A program made the translations under genes and the position numbers. Below the pieces are notes generated by a model. The model saw only the letters and a list, made by a program, of their open reading frames with translations, was not told where the DNA came from and made no database searches. From Alphaproteobacteria bacterium (GTDB taxonomy: Bacteria; Pseudomonadota; Alphaproteobacteria; RF32; CAG-239): a stretch of 34,742 bases of DNA. Shown here in pieces: positions 1 through 8,189 of this stretch (positions are counted from its first letter, which is position 1; each line of letters begins with the position of its first letter). The stretch spans positions 1-34,742 of the forward strand of contig JAHHRI010000011.1 of NCBI GenBank assembly GCA_020025875.1. Direction: 5' to 3'.

Positions 1-2
1 AC

Positions 3-719
3 ACGGCTCTTTCCTCTGCCAACAAAGAAGATGATGACGACACCTCAAGCGCCCCCGCCGTCGGCAGCATCAATCTTGAAAACATGGTCAAAAACTCCAA
101 AAGCGGCAACCGTCGTTCCAACGCTTCGGTCTTTGATATTTCCGGCATTATGCTCAGAATGAATTTGCAGCAGGCGGAAGCCACCATGGTTAAGCGCGGC
201 TTTAAAAAAGTTTCGCAAAAATTTGAAATTCCGAACTTTATCAAATGGCGGTTTGAAGAACAATGTCGAGGCGCCGGCGTGGTAGGCTATGAGCGGTTGG
301 CAAGCTGTGTGGTCAAGGCCGCAAAAGAAAACAACCATCAATATGTCGAAAGCGAAAAATTTATTAAATATGACACACAAGAAGAAGTCAGCATCAGCCT
401 GACAAGCAACTTCACCAACAACAAAATCTACAAAATCGTCTACAAAAGTATGTCGGCACGCAAAATTCAGGGCAGCAGTCAGAAAGTGCAATATTTGAGA
501 GATATTAAGATCTACGACTTTTGGCGCAAGATCAACCAAAAATACGGCGTGCCCGACAATCGGGAAGATGTTATTTGGGGAATGGGCGGAAACAAGCCCT
601 ACATGAAAGCATCAACCGGCTTTTTGCTGCTGGAAGATCCCATGCTTAAAGAACTGGACTACACCCGTATGTCCAGAGAAGACCAAAAATATATGAACAC
701 CAACCTTTATAACTTCTAA
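3..719 (+). CDS. Hypothetical protein, 5' end outside the window
   Basis: The reading frame is open from the left edge to the TAA at 717-719, so the true start lies upstream. An internal ATG at 84 could be mistaken for the start, but the frame before it also looks coding, with an acidic Asp-rich stretch followed by Ser/Ala/Pro. The visible part has about 238 codons. A segment reading FDISGIMLRMNLQQAEA followed by a Lys-rich GF motif resembles the short pattern, seen in many periplasmic proteins, that introduces a small alpha-beta domain (G-x-x-L-x-M-x-x-x-x-A). No enzyme motif is visible. It ends 5 nt before chpT on the same strand, so the two are probably co-transcribed. I do not recognise the family, and export cannot be judged without the N-terminus. 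Confidence 0.8.
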   Translation, partial: TALSSANKEDDDDTSSAPAVGSINLENMVKNSKSGNRRSNASVFDISGIMLRMNLQQAEATMVKRGFKKVSQKFEIPNFIKWRFEEQCRGAGVVGYERLASCVVKAAKENNHQYVESEKFIKYDTQEEVSISLTSNFTNNKIYKIVYKSMSARKIQGSSQKVQYLRDIKIYDFWRKINQKYGVPDNREDVIWGMGGNKPYMKASTGFLLLEDPMLKELDYTRMSREDQKYMNTNLYNF

Positions 720-724
720 GAAAC

Positions 725-1330
725 ATGATGGATGAAACAATCAACATTTCCGAATTGATATGCACCCGTATCAGCCATGATTTGATCGGCAATATCGGTG
801 CTTTTGCCAACGCGGTCGAACTGCTGGAAGATGATGACGACGACTTTATGGACGACATTAAAAACACGCTGAAAACCAGTTCGGAAGTCTTGACGGCGCG
901 ACTGAAGTTTTTCCGTATGGCTTTTGGGTTAACAAACGCCAATCTGGAAAATATTGAGATCGTCAAAAAAGTTACCGCCGACTATCTGCAAACTCTCAAC
1001 CTCCATCATCCCATCGAGGCGGATATTAAAATCATCAACAGTCCGTTTAACCGAGCCATTATGCTGGCTTGTATGTGTGCGGCGGAAACAATCGTCCGCG
1101 GCGGGATTGTCAAAGTAAGCAGCACACGGCAGGCGGTTATCATTTCTGCCATCAGCGAAAGCCCTTTGGCAAAGGGGAAAATGGCCGATATGCAGACGGT
1201 TTTAGAAGGCGGCATACCGGAAAATATTTCGCAATACGCCCCTCTTTATTATCTGCAAAAAATTCTAAACGAGCAAAATCGAAAATTGACAATCAATGTT
1301 TTAAGCGGTTTTTCGCTTTTAATCAGCTGA
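725..1330 (+). CDS. chpT: Histidine phosphotransferase, ChpT-like
   Basis: 201 residues. Near the N-terminus is the H-box R15-I-S-H18-D-L-I-G with G-A-x-x-N-A-V-E-L-L after it, the pattern of the HPTransfase family (Caulobacter ChpT), where the His carries phosphate in a dimeric helical hairpin. The C-terminal half matches the length of the degenerate ATPase-like fold of that family but shows no ATP-binding N/G boxes, as expected for ChpT. In alphaproteobacteria ChpT passes phosphate from the hybrid kinase CckA to CtrA and CpdR, which controls the cell cycle and ClpXP adaptors. CckA and CtrA are not in this window, but clpX and clpP lie immediately downstream on the other strand. The start could be either of two adjacent ATGs (725 or 728). 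Confidence 0.8.
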   Translation: MMDETINISELICTRISHDLIGNIGAFANAVELLEDDDDDFMDDIKNTLKTSSEVLTARLKFFRMAFGLTNANLENIEIVKKVTADYLQTLNLHHPIEADIKIINSPFNRAIMLACMCAAETIVRGGIVKVSSTRQAVIISAISESPLAKGKMADMQTVLEGGIPENISQYAPLYYLQKILNEQNRKLTINVLSGFSLLIS

Positions 1331-1347
1331 TGGTATCGGGGCTTGAT

Positions 1348-1374
1348 CGGCAGATGATTTTTTACCTTCTGCCG
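1348..1374. other. Inverted repeat downstream of chpT
   Basis: A perfect 7-bp inverted repeat (CGGCAGA at 1348-1354 with TCTGCCG at 1368-1374) encloses a T-rich loop 18 nt after the chpT stop. No T-tract follows the stem, so it is not a standard intrinsic terminator. It may act as a 3' stabilising hairpin or be chance. Confidence 0.3.
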
Positions 1375-1500
1375 ACAAAAACAATGTCGGTTCGTTCTGC
1401 CGCCGTTTGTTTTTGACAAATGCTTTTTGCCCTTATCCGCCCCGTGGCAGATATTGCTTTCTCCGCATTCCGGCATCTTCCGACAATAAAAAAACGAGAT

Positions 1501-1530
1501 AAAAAAAGCGGAAACCCGATCGATTTCCGC
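1501..1530 (-). terminator. Intrinsic terminator of clpX
   Basis: Read on the minus strand, GCGGAAA (1530-1524) pairs with TTTCCGC (1514-1508) and is followed directly by seven T (complement of 1507-1501). It lies 21 nt past the clpX stop. Confidence 0.85.
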
Positions 1531-1550
1531 CTCTTGTGGTTTGCTTTGGC

Positions 1551-2843
1551 CTATTCTGCTCCGACGGCGTTTTTTTTGGCCTCTTTATAAACCAAAATTG
1601 CCGGTTTTTTACCATCAACCACCTCGCCGTCAATGACAATTTCCGCCACTTCTTTCTTGTCCGGAATATCATACATCAGTTCCAGCAACTTTTCTTCCAT
1701 AATGGCGCGCAAACCGCGAGCACCGATTTTGCGCTCAATCGCCTTGCGGGCAATGGCTGTCAGAGCATCTTCGGTAATCGTCAGCTTCACATCTTCCATC
1801 TCAAACAATGCGACATACTGCTTAACCAGCGCATTTTTCGGCTCCGTCAAAATATTAACCAGCGCTTTTTCGTCCAAGTCTTCCAACGAGGCAATAATCG
1901 GCAACCGACCGATAAATTCCGGTATTAAACCGTATTTCAGCAGATCTTCGGGCTGAATGTCTTTCATAACTTCGCCGACGGATTTTTCTTGTTTGCTTGC
2001 CACTTGAGCACCGAAACCGATGGAAGTTTTTTGGCTGCGGCGATTGATGATTTTTTCAATACCAGCAAACGCACCGCCGCAGATAAACAGAATGTTGGTG
2101 GTATCGACGTGCAAAAACTCCTGTTGCGGATGTTTGCGTCCGCCTTGCGGAGGAACATTGGCAACCGTACCTTCAATAATTTTTAAAAGAGCCTGCTGCA
2201 CCCCCTCGCCCGACACGTCGCGGGTGATGGAGGGGCCGTCCCCCTTGCGATTTATCTTATCAATTTCATCGATATAGACAATTCCCCGTTGCGCTTTTTC
2301 GATATCGTAATCGGCAGCCTGCACCAACTTTAAAACAATATTTTCGACATCTTCCCCGACATAGCCGGCTTCGGTCAAAGTGGTGGCATCGGAAATGGCA
2401 AAAGGCACGTCAAGGATTTTAGCCAAAGTCTGCGCCAAAAGCGTTTTACCGCTGCCGGTCGGACCTACCAGAATAACGTTAGATTTAGACACCTCCACAT
2501 CCGCATTGTTATGATTGCCATTTAAACGTTTGTAATGATTATAAACGGCAACAGAGAGCACTTTTTTGGCGTGTTCCTGTCCAATGACGTATTGGTCGAG
2601 AAATTCTTTGATTTTTGACGGCGTGGGCAATTTTTCCATAGGGGCGTCGGCAGCTTTTTTCTCCGTATCGCTTTCTTTTTCCAGTTCGCTCATTTCGTCG
2701 TGGACAATGCTGATGCAAACATCAATACATTCGTCACAAATATAAACGCCGCGTCCGGCCACCAGTTTTTTAACTTCCGATTGAGATTTTCCGCAAAAAG
2801 AGCAGCAAATCTGATCATCTTTATGTCCGTTGTCTTCACTCAT
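1551..2843 (-). CDS. clpX: ATP-dependent Clp protease ATP-binding subunit ClpX
   Basis: 430 residues, full length for the AAA+ unfoldase that feeds proteins into the ClpP chamber. The N-terminal zinc-binding domain has Cys14, 17, 36 and 39. Walker A GPTGSGKT is at 127-134, the pore-1 loop GYVG at 160-163, Walker B IVYIDEIDK at 188-196, the IGF loop that docks on ClpP at 275-277, the arginine-finger segment EFIGR at 309-313, and sensor 2 GARGLR at 374-379. Every key residue is present. It lies 14 nt downstream of clpP on the same strand, so the two form one operon closed by a strong terminator. In alphaproteobacteria tig often precedes clpP and lon often follows clpX; neither is here. Confidence 0.99.
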   Translation of the reverse strand: MSEDNGHKDDQICCSFCGKSQSEVKKLVAGRGVYICDECIDVCISIVHDEMSELEKESDTEKKAADAPMEKLPTPSKIKEFLDQYVIGQEHAKKVLSVAVYNHYKRLNGNHNNADVEVSKSNVILVGPTGSGKTLLAQTLAKILDVPFAISDATTLTEAGYVGEDVENIVLKLVQAADYDIEKAQRGIVYIDEIDKINRKGDGPSITRDVSGEGVQQALLKIIEGTVANVPPQGGRKHPQQEFLHVDTTNILFICGGAFAGIEKIINRRSQKTSIGFGAQVASKQEKSVGEVMKDIQPEDLLKYGLIPEFIGRLPIIASLEDLDEKALVNILTEPKNALVKQYVALFEMEDVKLTITEDALTAIARKAIERKIGARGLRAIMEEKLLELMYDIPDKKEVAEIVIDGEVVDGKKPAILVYKEAKKNAVGAE

Positions 2844-2857
2844 TTGTTCAGTCCTTT

Positions 2858-3481
2858 TTATTTGGCAATTTCTTTGCGGGAAGTGACGATCTGGTCGATC
2901 AGACCAAATTTTAAAGCATTTTCCGGAGTCATAAAGTTATCCCGATCCATGGCTTTTTCAATCACCGAAAGTTTTTGACCGGTATTTTCGGCATAGATAT
3001 TGTTCAAACGTTGACGCATTTCTAAAATCAGCTTGGCTTGAATTTCAATATCCGTTGCCTGTCCTTTGGCTCCTCCCGAAGGTTGGTGAATCATAATCTG
3101 AGAGTTTGGCAGGGCAAAGCGTTTGCCTTTGGCGCCTCCCGCCAGCAAAAACGATCCCATTGAACAAGCCTGCCCGATACACAAGGTATTAACATCGCAA
3201 CTGATGTAACGCATGGTATCGTAAATGGCCATTCCGGAAGTGATAACGCCGCCCGGTGAATTGATATAAAGAAAAATATCCTTGTTCGGATCTTCCGCCT
3301 CAAGGAACAAAAGTTGGGCGCATACCAACGAAGCCATATCGTCTTCGACCTGTCCGGTGAGAAAAACAATACGTTCTTTCAACAACCGAGAAAAAATATC
3401 AAACGAGCGTTCTCCTTGCGGGCTTTGCTCCACGACCATCGGCACCAGCCGGTCATAAATTTCCATCGTCTTTTCTGACAT
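2858..3481 (-). CDS. clpP: ATP-dependent Clp protease proteolytic subunit ClpP
   Basis: 207 residues, the usual length. The catalytic triad is Ser107 (in GQACSMGS), His132 (in MIHQP) and Asp181 (in DRDNF), with the 25- and 49-residue spacings of E. coli ClpP. It forms the tetradecameric serine-protease chamber partnered by ClpX, encoded next. Start at 3481 is supported by an AAGGA-type ribosome site about 8 nt upstream. A TATAAT sits about 40 nt upstream of the start, with no upstream gene in the same transcript. Confidence 0.98.
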   Translation of the reverse strand: MSEKTMEIYDRLVPMVVEQSPQGERSFDIFSRLLKERIVFLTGQVEDDMASLVCAQLLFLEAEDPNKDIFLYINSPGGVITSGMAIYDTMRYISCDVNTLCIGQACSMGSFLLAGGAKGKRFALPNSQIMIHQPSGGAKGQATDIEIQAKLILEMRQRLNNIYAENTGQKLSVIEKAMDRDNFMTPENALKFGLIDQIVTSRKEIAK

Positions 3482-3521
3482 TTGCTATTCCTTATCATTG
3501 TTTATTTTGACATTTGCCGGC

Positions 3522-3527
3522 ATTATA
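3522..3527 (-). promoter_or_regulatory. Likely -10 element of clpP-clpX
   Basis: A perfect TATAAT on the minus strand lies 41 nt upstream of the clpP ATG. No good -35 hexamer is found at 16-18 nt. The same CGCC-TATAAT context precedes murE, which hints at a shared promoter style in this genome. Confidence 0.5.
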
Positions 3528-3563
3528 GGCGGTCAATTATTAATATTTTGCCAACAAAATCAA

Positions 3564-3594
3564 TAAAAAGCCCTGCTTTAACACGGCAGGGCTT
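3564..3594 (-). terminator. Intrinsic terminator of the cold-shock gene
   Basis: On the minus strand a 9-bp GC-rich stem (AAGCCCTGC with GCAGGGCTT, plus-strand positions 3568-3576 and 3586-3594) is followed by TTTT. It lies 24 nt after the csp stop. Confidence 0.85.
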
Positions 3595-3617
3595 AAAAAG
3601 TTTTGTCGGGTTAAAGA

Positions 3618-3821
3618 CTACAGCAGTTTGATGTTGCCGGCAACAATCCGGTCTCTTTCCGTCATAGTTTCGTAGCTGACTTTATCGCCCTCATTGAGCG
3701 TTCTCAGCCCTGCACTTTTTACTGCCGAAATATGGACAAAGATATCTTTTTCGCCATCATCGGGAGTAATAAATCCGTAACCTTTTCTTTTATTAAACCA
3801 TTTTACTGTTCCTGCTGCCAT
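3618..3821 (-). CDS. Cold-shock protein, CspA family
   Basis: 67 residues, the standard single cold-shock domain. It carries RNP1 (KGYGFI) and RNP2 (DIFVHIS), which bind single-stranded RNA and DNA; the family acts as RNA chaperones and antiterminators. The frame is open upstream to 4010, but the family starts at MAAGTVKW, and the ATG at 3821 has an AAGGA ribosome site at good spacing, so I take 3821. A promoter about 140 nt upstream implies a long 5' leader, as for cold-induced csp mRNAs. A strong terminator makes it monocistronic. The paralogue (A-G letter) cannot be assigned. Confidence 0.97.
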   Translation of the reverse strand: MAAGTVKWFNKRKGYGFITPDDGEKDIFVHISAVKSAGLRTLNEGDKVSYETMTERDRIVAGNIKLL

Positions 3822-3956
3822 AATCGCAATCCTTCTTACAAACAGGTTAAAAACATAAACTGCAGCCTGTTTCCCGGCTGTACCGTTTAAGCTACTACAA
3901 ATTTGCGGATTAGGCAAGTTATTTTTTGTATCGGGCTTGACTGTCGACGTTTGGCG

Positions 3957-3985
3957 ATTATATGAAAAAAACACTATTGTTTTAA
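3957..3985 (-). promoter_or_regulatory. Candidate csp promoter
   Basis: Minus strand TTAAAA (4/6 to TTGACA) and a perfect TATAAT (complement of 3957-3962) are separated by exactly 17 nt. Transcription would begin near 3950, giving a leader of about 130 nt before the csp ATG. The promoter overlaps the region just upstream of the divergent gene at 4009. Confidence 0.6.
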
Positions 3986-4008
3986 CCTTTAAGCGGAGGA
4001 TTTTGACC

Positions 4009-4368
4009 ATGAAAAATATATTTTACCGACTGGCGGCGGGAGCTTTGTTTGCAACCTTCTTTTTCGCTTATGCCATCAATGTCGAAGCCAAAAGCCATCA
4101 TCGCAACTGGGCGGAAGACAAACTTGAAGATGTTCACGAAGATTATGAAAAGGCCATCAAGAAAATCGGCAAGTCGTCGTTTAGCGAAGAACAAAAAAAG
4201 ATTTTGAAGGCACAAGCCGACGCCAACCGAGATTTGGTAACTTCTCAAATCAAAGCACTTTCCGCACAACTGACCAAAAACCAAAAAGAACGCGAAAGTT
4301 TCAAAGAAGCCATAAAAAGCAGCCGCGAAAACCGTAAAGCCGTGCGCGAAGTCGACGATATTTTATAG
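4009..4368 (+). CDS. Small exported coiled-coil protein of unknown function
   Basis: 119 residues. The frame extends upstream to 3937, but the ATG at 4009 has a strong GGAGGA site 8 nt before it and begins a clear signal peptide: MKNIF-Y-R, a hydrophobic core, then a likely signal peptidase I site after residues N-V-E-A near position 27. The mature part is highly charged and helical (many E/K/Q, no Cys), with a predicted helix-hairpin look. Size and character resemble small periplasmic helical proteins of the Spy/CpxP kind, but I cannot see their LTxxQ motif, so that is only an analogy. It is followed at once by its own terminator, so it is probably monocistronic. Confidence 0.85.
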   Translation: MKNIFYRLAAGALFATFFFAYAINVEAKSHHRNWAEDKLEDVHEDYEKAIKKIGKSSFSEEQKKILKAQADANRDLVTSQIKALSAQLTKNQKERESFKEAIKSSRENRKAVREVDDIL

Positions 4369-4389
4369 CCGCTTTGCCGTCCGCCGACA

Positions 4390-4417
4390 AAAAACCGGAG
4401 ATGTATCCGGTTTTTTT
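4390..4417 (+). terminator. Intrinsic terminator after the exported protein gene
   Basis: AAACCGGA (4392-4399) pairs with TCCGGTTT (4406-4413), and the T-run continues to 4417. It is 22 nt past the stop at 4368. Confidence 0.88.
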
Positions 4418-4471
4418 ATGGGGTTATGCCGCTTGAACTGCAGAAAACAGGGCATTGGTTCTATTTTGCTA

Positions 4472-4500
4472 TTCACAAACCAAATAAAATTTGCTAAATT
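4472..4500 (+). promoter_or_regulatory. Candidate proS promoter
   Basis: TTCACA (5/6) at 4472-4477 and TAAATT (4/6) at 4495-4500 are 17 nt apart. Transcription would start near 4507, about 42 nt before the proS ATG, in the short gap after the preceding terminator. Confidence 0.5.
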
Positions 4501-4548
4501 CATGTCGTTTTACGGAAAATTAAACTAACAAACAAGGAATAAACAAAA

Positions 4549-6069
4549 ATGGCACTAAAAAACTCCAGAGAAGCAAATTATCCCGAATGGTATCAAAACG
4601 TTGTCGCCGCTGCCGAAATGGCAGAAAACTCGGTTTCGCCGGGTTGCATGGTGATTAAGCCGTGGGGCTATGGCATTTGGGAAAATATCCGCAATATTTT
4701 TGACGAAAAGTTCCGCGAAACCGGACACGAAAACTGCTATTTTCCAATGTTTATTCCCCTTTCTTTTTTCCAAAAAGAAGCAGACCATGTCGAAGGATTT
4801 GCCAAAGAAATGGCGGTTGTTACCCATTCGCGCCTTGGTGCGCAAGACGGCAAACTGGTTCCTCAGTCTCCACTTGACGAGCCGCTGATTGTGCGGCCGA
4901 CGTCGGAAACCATCATTGCCGACTCCTTTGCCAAATGGATTAAATCTTACCGCGATCTGCCGTTGCTGGTCAACCAATGGGCCAATGTCGTGCGTTGGGA
5001 AATGCGCCCGCGCCTGTTCTTGCGCACCCGCGAGTTTCTTTGGCAGGAAGGGCATACGGCTCACGCCACCGCCGCCGAGGCAGAAGCGGAAACCATACAA
5101 ATGCTCGAAGTTTATCGTGATGTGGCAGAAAACGCTCTGGCCTTGCCGGTCATTACCGGACGCAAACCGGAACATGAAAAGTTTCCCGGCGCAGTCGACA
5201 CCTACTGCATTGAAGCCATGATGCAAGACGGCAAAGCCCTGCAAGCGGGCACTTCCCACTTCCTCGGGCAAAACTTTGCCAAATCTGCCGGTATCAGTTT
5301 TGTTAACCAAGAAGGCAAGCAAGAGTTTGCCTATACAACCTCTTGGGGCGTTTCAACCCGTCTGATCGGCGGTCTGATCATGACTCATGCCGACGATGAA
5401 GGAATGGTTGTTCCGCCGCGGGTTGCTCCTTATCAGGTGGTTTTGGTACCGGTTATCAAAAATGAATCCGACCGAGAAAAGGTGATGACTTATATTGAAG
5501 AAGTCAAGGATATGTTGAAAGGCTTAACGCCGTTTGGCGAAAAAATCAGAATTAAAATCGATAACCGCAACAAATCCAGCGTCGACAAGTTCTGGGAATG
5601 GACACGCAAAGGAGCGCCGATTGTTTGTGAGCTTGGTATGCGTGACGCGGAAAGTGCCAAGGTGATGGTCAAAGAACGGCTAAAACTCGGCACAAGCGAA
5701 GGCAAAGAGATAATCTCCCGCGAAGATTTTGCCGACAGCCTCTCCAAAAGGCTGGAAAATATTCAGCGAGAAATGTTCGCCCGTGCCAAAACACGGTTGG
5801 CAAACAACATCCGCACGGATATTGTAACTCATCAAGACTTTGAAAAATATTTTGCCAACGCCAACCGGTTTATCAAAGACGGCGACAATCGGGCCGTTAC
5901 TTTCGTCCGCGGAAAATGGAGCGGCGCCGAAAACTCGGAAGAGCTGCTGAAGGCCTTAAAAATCACCATCCGCTGCATTCCGTTTGACCAAAGCGGCAGC
6001 AAAGGGGAATGTCTGTTGACCGGAGCCAAAGACGCCACCGTTGACGTGATTTATGCCCGCAGTTATTAA
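4549..6069 (+). CDS. proS: Prolyl-tRNA synthetase, archaeal/eukaryotic type (ProS type 3)
   Basis: 506 residues. A class II synthetase charging tRNA-Pro. RPTSE is at 116-120, motif 2 at 147-170 (R-W-E-M-R-P then FLRTREFLWQEGHTAH), and motif 3 GVSTRLIGGLIMTH at 267-280. The anticodon-binding domain follows (about 292-400). Then comes a C-terminal domain ending in Tyr506, the terminal Tyr typical of the archaeal/eukaryotic class. There is no editing insertion between motifs 2 and 3, unlike E. coli-type ProRS. The C-terminal domain keeps only two Cys (in TIRC and GEC) of the four zinc ligands of some relatives. Alphaproteobacteria usually carry a short bacterial-type ProRS, so this points to replacement. 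An AAGGA site lies about 10 nt before the start. Confidence 0.97.
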   Translation: MALKNSREANYPEWYQNVVAAAEMAENSVSPGCMVIKPWGYGIWENIRNIFDEKFRETGHENCYFPMFIPLSFFQKEADHVEGFAKEMAVVTHSRLGAQDGKLVPQSPLDEPLIVRPTSETIIADSFAKWIKSYRDLPLLVNQWANVVRWEMRPRLFLRTREFLWQEGHTAHATAAEAEAETIQMLEVYRDVAENALALPVITGRKPEHEKFPGAVDTYCIEAMMQDGKALQAGTSHFLGQNFAKSAGISFVNQEGKQEFAYTTSWGVSTRLIGGLIMTHADDEGMVVPPRVAPYQVVLVPVIKNESDREKVMTYIEEVKDMLKGLTPFGEKIRIKIDNRNKSSVDKFWEWTRKGAPIVCELGMRDAESAKVMVKERLKLGTSEGKEIISREDFADSLSKRLENIQREMFARAKTRLANNIRTDIVTHQDFEKYFANANRFIKDGDNRAVTFVRGKWSGAENSEELLKALKITIRCIPFDQSGSKGECLLTGAKDATVDVIYARSY

Positions 6070-6128
6070 ACTTGCATAAGCCACAAACCGGCTCATCATC
6101 TTTTGACGAAAAATGATGGGCAAAAGAA

Positions 6129-6165
6129 AAATCCTTTTTGAAAACAATCAAAAGGGATTTTTTTT
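6129..6165 (+). terminator. Intrinsic terminator of proS
   Basis: A 13-bp stem (6129-6141 with 6148-6160, one G-U pair) with a 6-nt loop is followed by five T. It is 60 nt past the proS stop. The remaining gap up to plsY (6166-6354) shows no gene. Confidence 0.9.
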
Positions 6166-6354
6166 GAGTTCTGTTTTTCTTTGTCGGCAAATGAGGGGCA
6201 AACCGACGCCCGTTGTCGGTCTTTTACTTTGATTGGTTTTGCTTTGCCGATCAAAAGTTGCCCCTTGCCGTTGCATAAGCCGTAAAAAATGGTTTAAATT
6301 GGCGGCAAACTGTTTTAAACATAAAGATAAACTTAATAATATAAGGACATTGTC

Positions 6355-7044
6355 ATGACGGAAATTTTCATCATCTGTATTCTCGGCGGCTATCTGCTCG
6401 GCTCCGTTCCTTTCGGTCTGCTCATCACACGGTTGGCAGGCTGCGGCGACATCCGCAAAATCGGCTCCGGCAACATCGGAGCAACAAACGTGCTGCGAAC
6501 GGGGCGTAAGGATCTGGCTCTGCTGACGGTTCTGCTTGATGCCTCAAAAGCCGGTTTTGCCGCATGGCTGGCTCTCCGCTTTGTACCGGATAAAAGTATG
6601 TTTTTTGCCGGCATTTTCACTTCTGCCAACTTGGTTGCCGCACTATACGCCGGAACTGCCGCCATTATCGGACACAATTTTCCGATCTGGCTAAAGTTTA
6701 AAGGCGGGAAAGGCGTGGCATCCACTTTCGGTTTTATTCTGGTCATCAACCCCGTCATTGCGCTGATGGCTTTGGCCACTTGGTTGGTTTTTGCGCTGCT
6801 GTTCAGATATTCTTCTTTGTCGGCATTGGCTGCCGCCGTGTTGACGCCGCTTTATGCCTATTTTTATGCCGGCGAAACGGAAAGCATCTTTTTTACCGCG
6901 GTTGCCCTGCTGATCGTTGTGCGCCATCATGCCAACATCCGCCGATTGCTCAAAAATGAAGAAAGCAAAATTTCTTTTGCCAAAAAGAGCAAGCCTGCCG
7001 AAGACACCGACAACAACAAAGACAAGGCAGAAAGCGCAAATTAA
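6355..7044 (+). CDS. plsY: Acyl-phosphate:glycerol-3-phosphate acyltransferase PlsY
   Basis: 229 residues, inner-membrane enzyme that makes lysophosphatidic acid from acyl-phosphate, the first acylation in phospholipid synthesis (acyl-phosphate comes from PlsX, not in this window). The family motifs are present: GSVPFG at 16-21, GSGNIGATN at 37-45, GHNFP at 106-110 and KFKGGKGVA at 114-122, the last being the glycerol-3-phosphate site. Several hydrophobic helices are visible. The C-terminus has an extra charged tail of about 25 residues rich in K, D, E and N. An AAGGA site precedes the ATG. It is 2 nt upstream of dprA, so both are in one operon with topA. Confidence 0.97.
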   Translation: MTEIFIICILGGYLLGSVPFGLLITRLAGCGDIRKIGSGNIGATNVLRTGRKDLALLTVLLDASKAGFAAWLALRFVPDKSMFFAGIFTSANLVAALYAGTAAIIGHNFPIWLKFKGGKGVASTFGFILVINPVIALMALATWLVFALLFRYSSLSALAAAVLTPLYAYFYAGETESIFFTAVALLIVVRHHANIRRLLKNEESKISFAKKSKPAEDTDNNKDKAESAN

Positions 7045-7046
7045 CG

Positions 7047-8189
7047 ATGACGGCTGACGACGATATTTCGGCTCGACTTCGGTTGATTAACACCGAAGGG
7101 ATTGGTCCGATCGGCTTTAAGCGATTAACTGAGCGTTTTGGATCGGTAGACGAAGCTCTGCGGGAAACGGCGAACAAAAAAACAATTCCCTCAAGCCTAT
7201 GGGCTAAAGAAGAATTGGAGCGTGTTCGCCGTTTTGGCGCGCTCATCATTTCCGCAGACGATCCGCGCTATCCTCAAAAACTGCGGGAGCGAGATGATGC
7301 GCCGCCGCTGCTTTATGTTAAGGGAAACCTCGAACTGCTAAACCACCGCCCCGCCGTTGCCGTTGTCGGCACACGCAATGCCACCATCATTGGCCGCAAG
7401 CTGGCTTCTCAAATTTCGTTTGAGCTGACAGAAAACGATGTGTTAATTGTTTCCGGCATGGCGCGGGGGATTGATACCGCGGCGCACCGAGGCGCCATGT
7501 ATGCCAAACGGCAGCAAGGACCGACGATTGCCGTCATGGGCACCGGCATTGATCAAATTTACCCCTCCGAAAATGAAAAATTGTATCAGCAAATCGGCGA
7601 ACAAGGACTGCTGATATCCGAATATCCGATGACAACCAGCGCCCAAAGCGGTCATTTTCCCCGCCGCAACAGAATTGTTGCCGCCTTGAGCGAGGCGGTT
7701 TTGGTTGCAGAAGCAACAGAAAAATCCGGATCGCTGATTACCGCGCAGATGGCAGCCGATCAAGGACGGCTGATTTTTGCCATCCCCGGTTCCCCCGGCG
7801 AGGCGCGCTCGCAAGGTCCCAACCGGCTTTTGCGTCAGGGAGCGTTATGGGCGGAAAACGCTGCCGACATTTTAGATATTTTAAATAACAAAATCAAACC
7901 GAAACCTTTTAAGCCTTCCGCCACGAACGAATACGATTTATTTATAAAGCCCCTTGACATTTTACAAAAAACTGCCGATATTCCACCGGTAAAGAATTGC
8001 GATAAAAATTCGATTTTGGCATATTTGTCAGCAGAAGGCGTGGATACCGACGAACTTATCCGCTGTTCGGGACTCGATGCGCCGCGCTTGGCAATGTTGC
8101 TGATTGAATTGGAAATGGAAGACAAGATCATCCGTCTACCCGGCAACAAAATCGCCCTGACCGGCAAAAACATGAAAGTAAGAAGATGA
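7047..8189 (+). CDS. dprA: DNA-processing protein DprA (Smf)
   Basis: 380 residues. DprA loads RecA on incoming single-stranded DNA during natural transformation. An N-terminal helical (SAM/HhH-like) part of about 80 residues is followed by the extended Rossmann fold with VVGTRNAT at 106-113, SGMARGID at 136-143, G-x-D-x-IYP near 167-173, FPRRNRI at 204-210 and GSLITA at 228-233. A C-terminal winged-helix (about 310-375) is preceded by a linker rich in K and P. All three parts are intact. The start lies 2 nt after plsY, and its TGA overlaps the topA ATG (ATGA), so translation is coupled. plsY-dprA-topA order is common in alphaproteobacteria. DprA alone does not prove competence. Confidence 0.97.
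   Translation: MTADDDISARLRLINTEGIGPIGFKRLTERFGSVDEALRETANKKTIPSSLWAKEELERVRRFGALIISADDPRYPQKLRERDDAPPLLYVKGNLELLNHRPAVAVVGTRNATIIGRKLASQISFELTENDVLIVSGMARGIDTAAHRGAMYAKRQQGPTIAVMGTGIDQIYPSENEKLYQQIGEQGLLISEYPMTTSAQSGHFPRRNRIVAALSEAVLVAEATEKSGSLITAQMAADQGRLIFAIPGSPGEARSQGPNRLLRQGALWAENAADILDILNNKIKPKPFKPSATNEYDLFIKPLDILQKTADIPPVKNCDKNSILAYLSAEGVDTDELIRCSGLDAPRLAMLLIELEMEDKIIRLPGNKIALTGKNMKVRR

Noticed and set aside
4555..5322. Long minus-strand open frame inside proS
   Set aside because: It is the antisense shadow of a gene with full synthetase motifs; the translation has no family pattern and no ribosome site.
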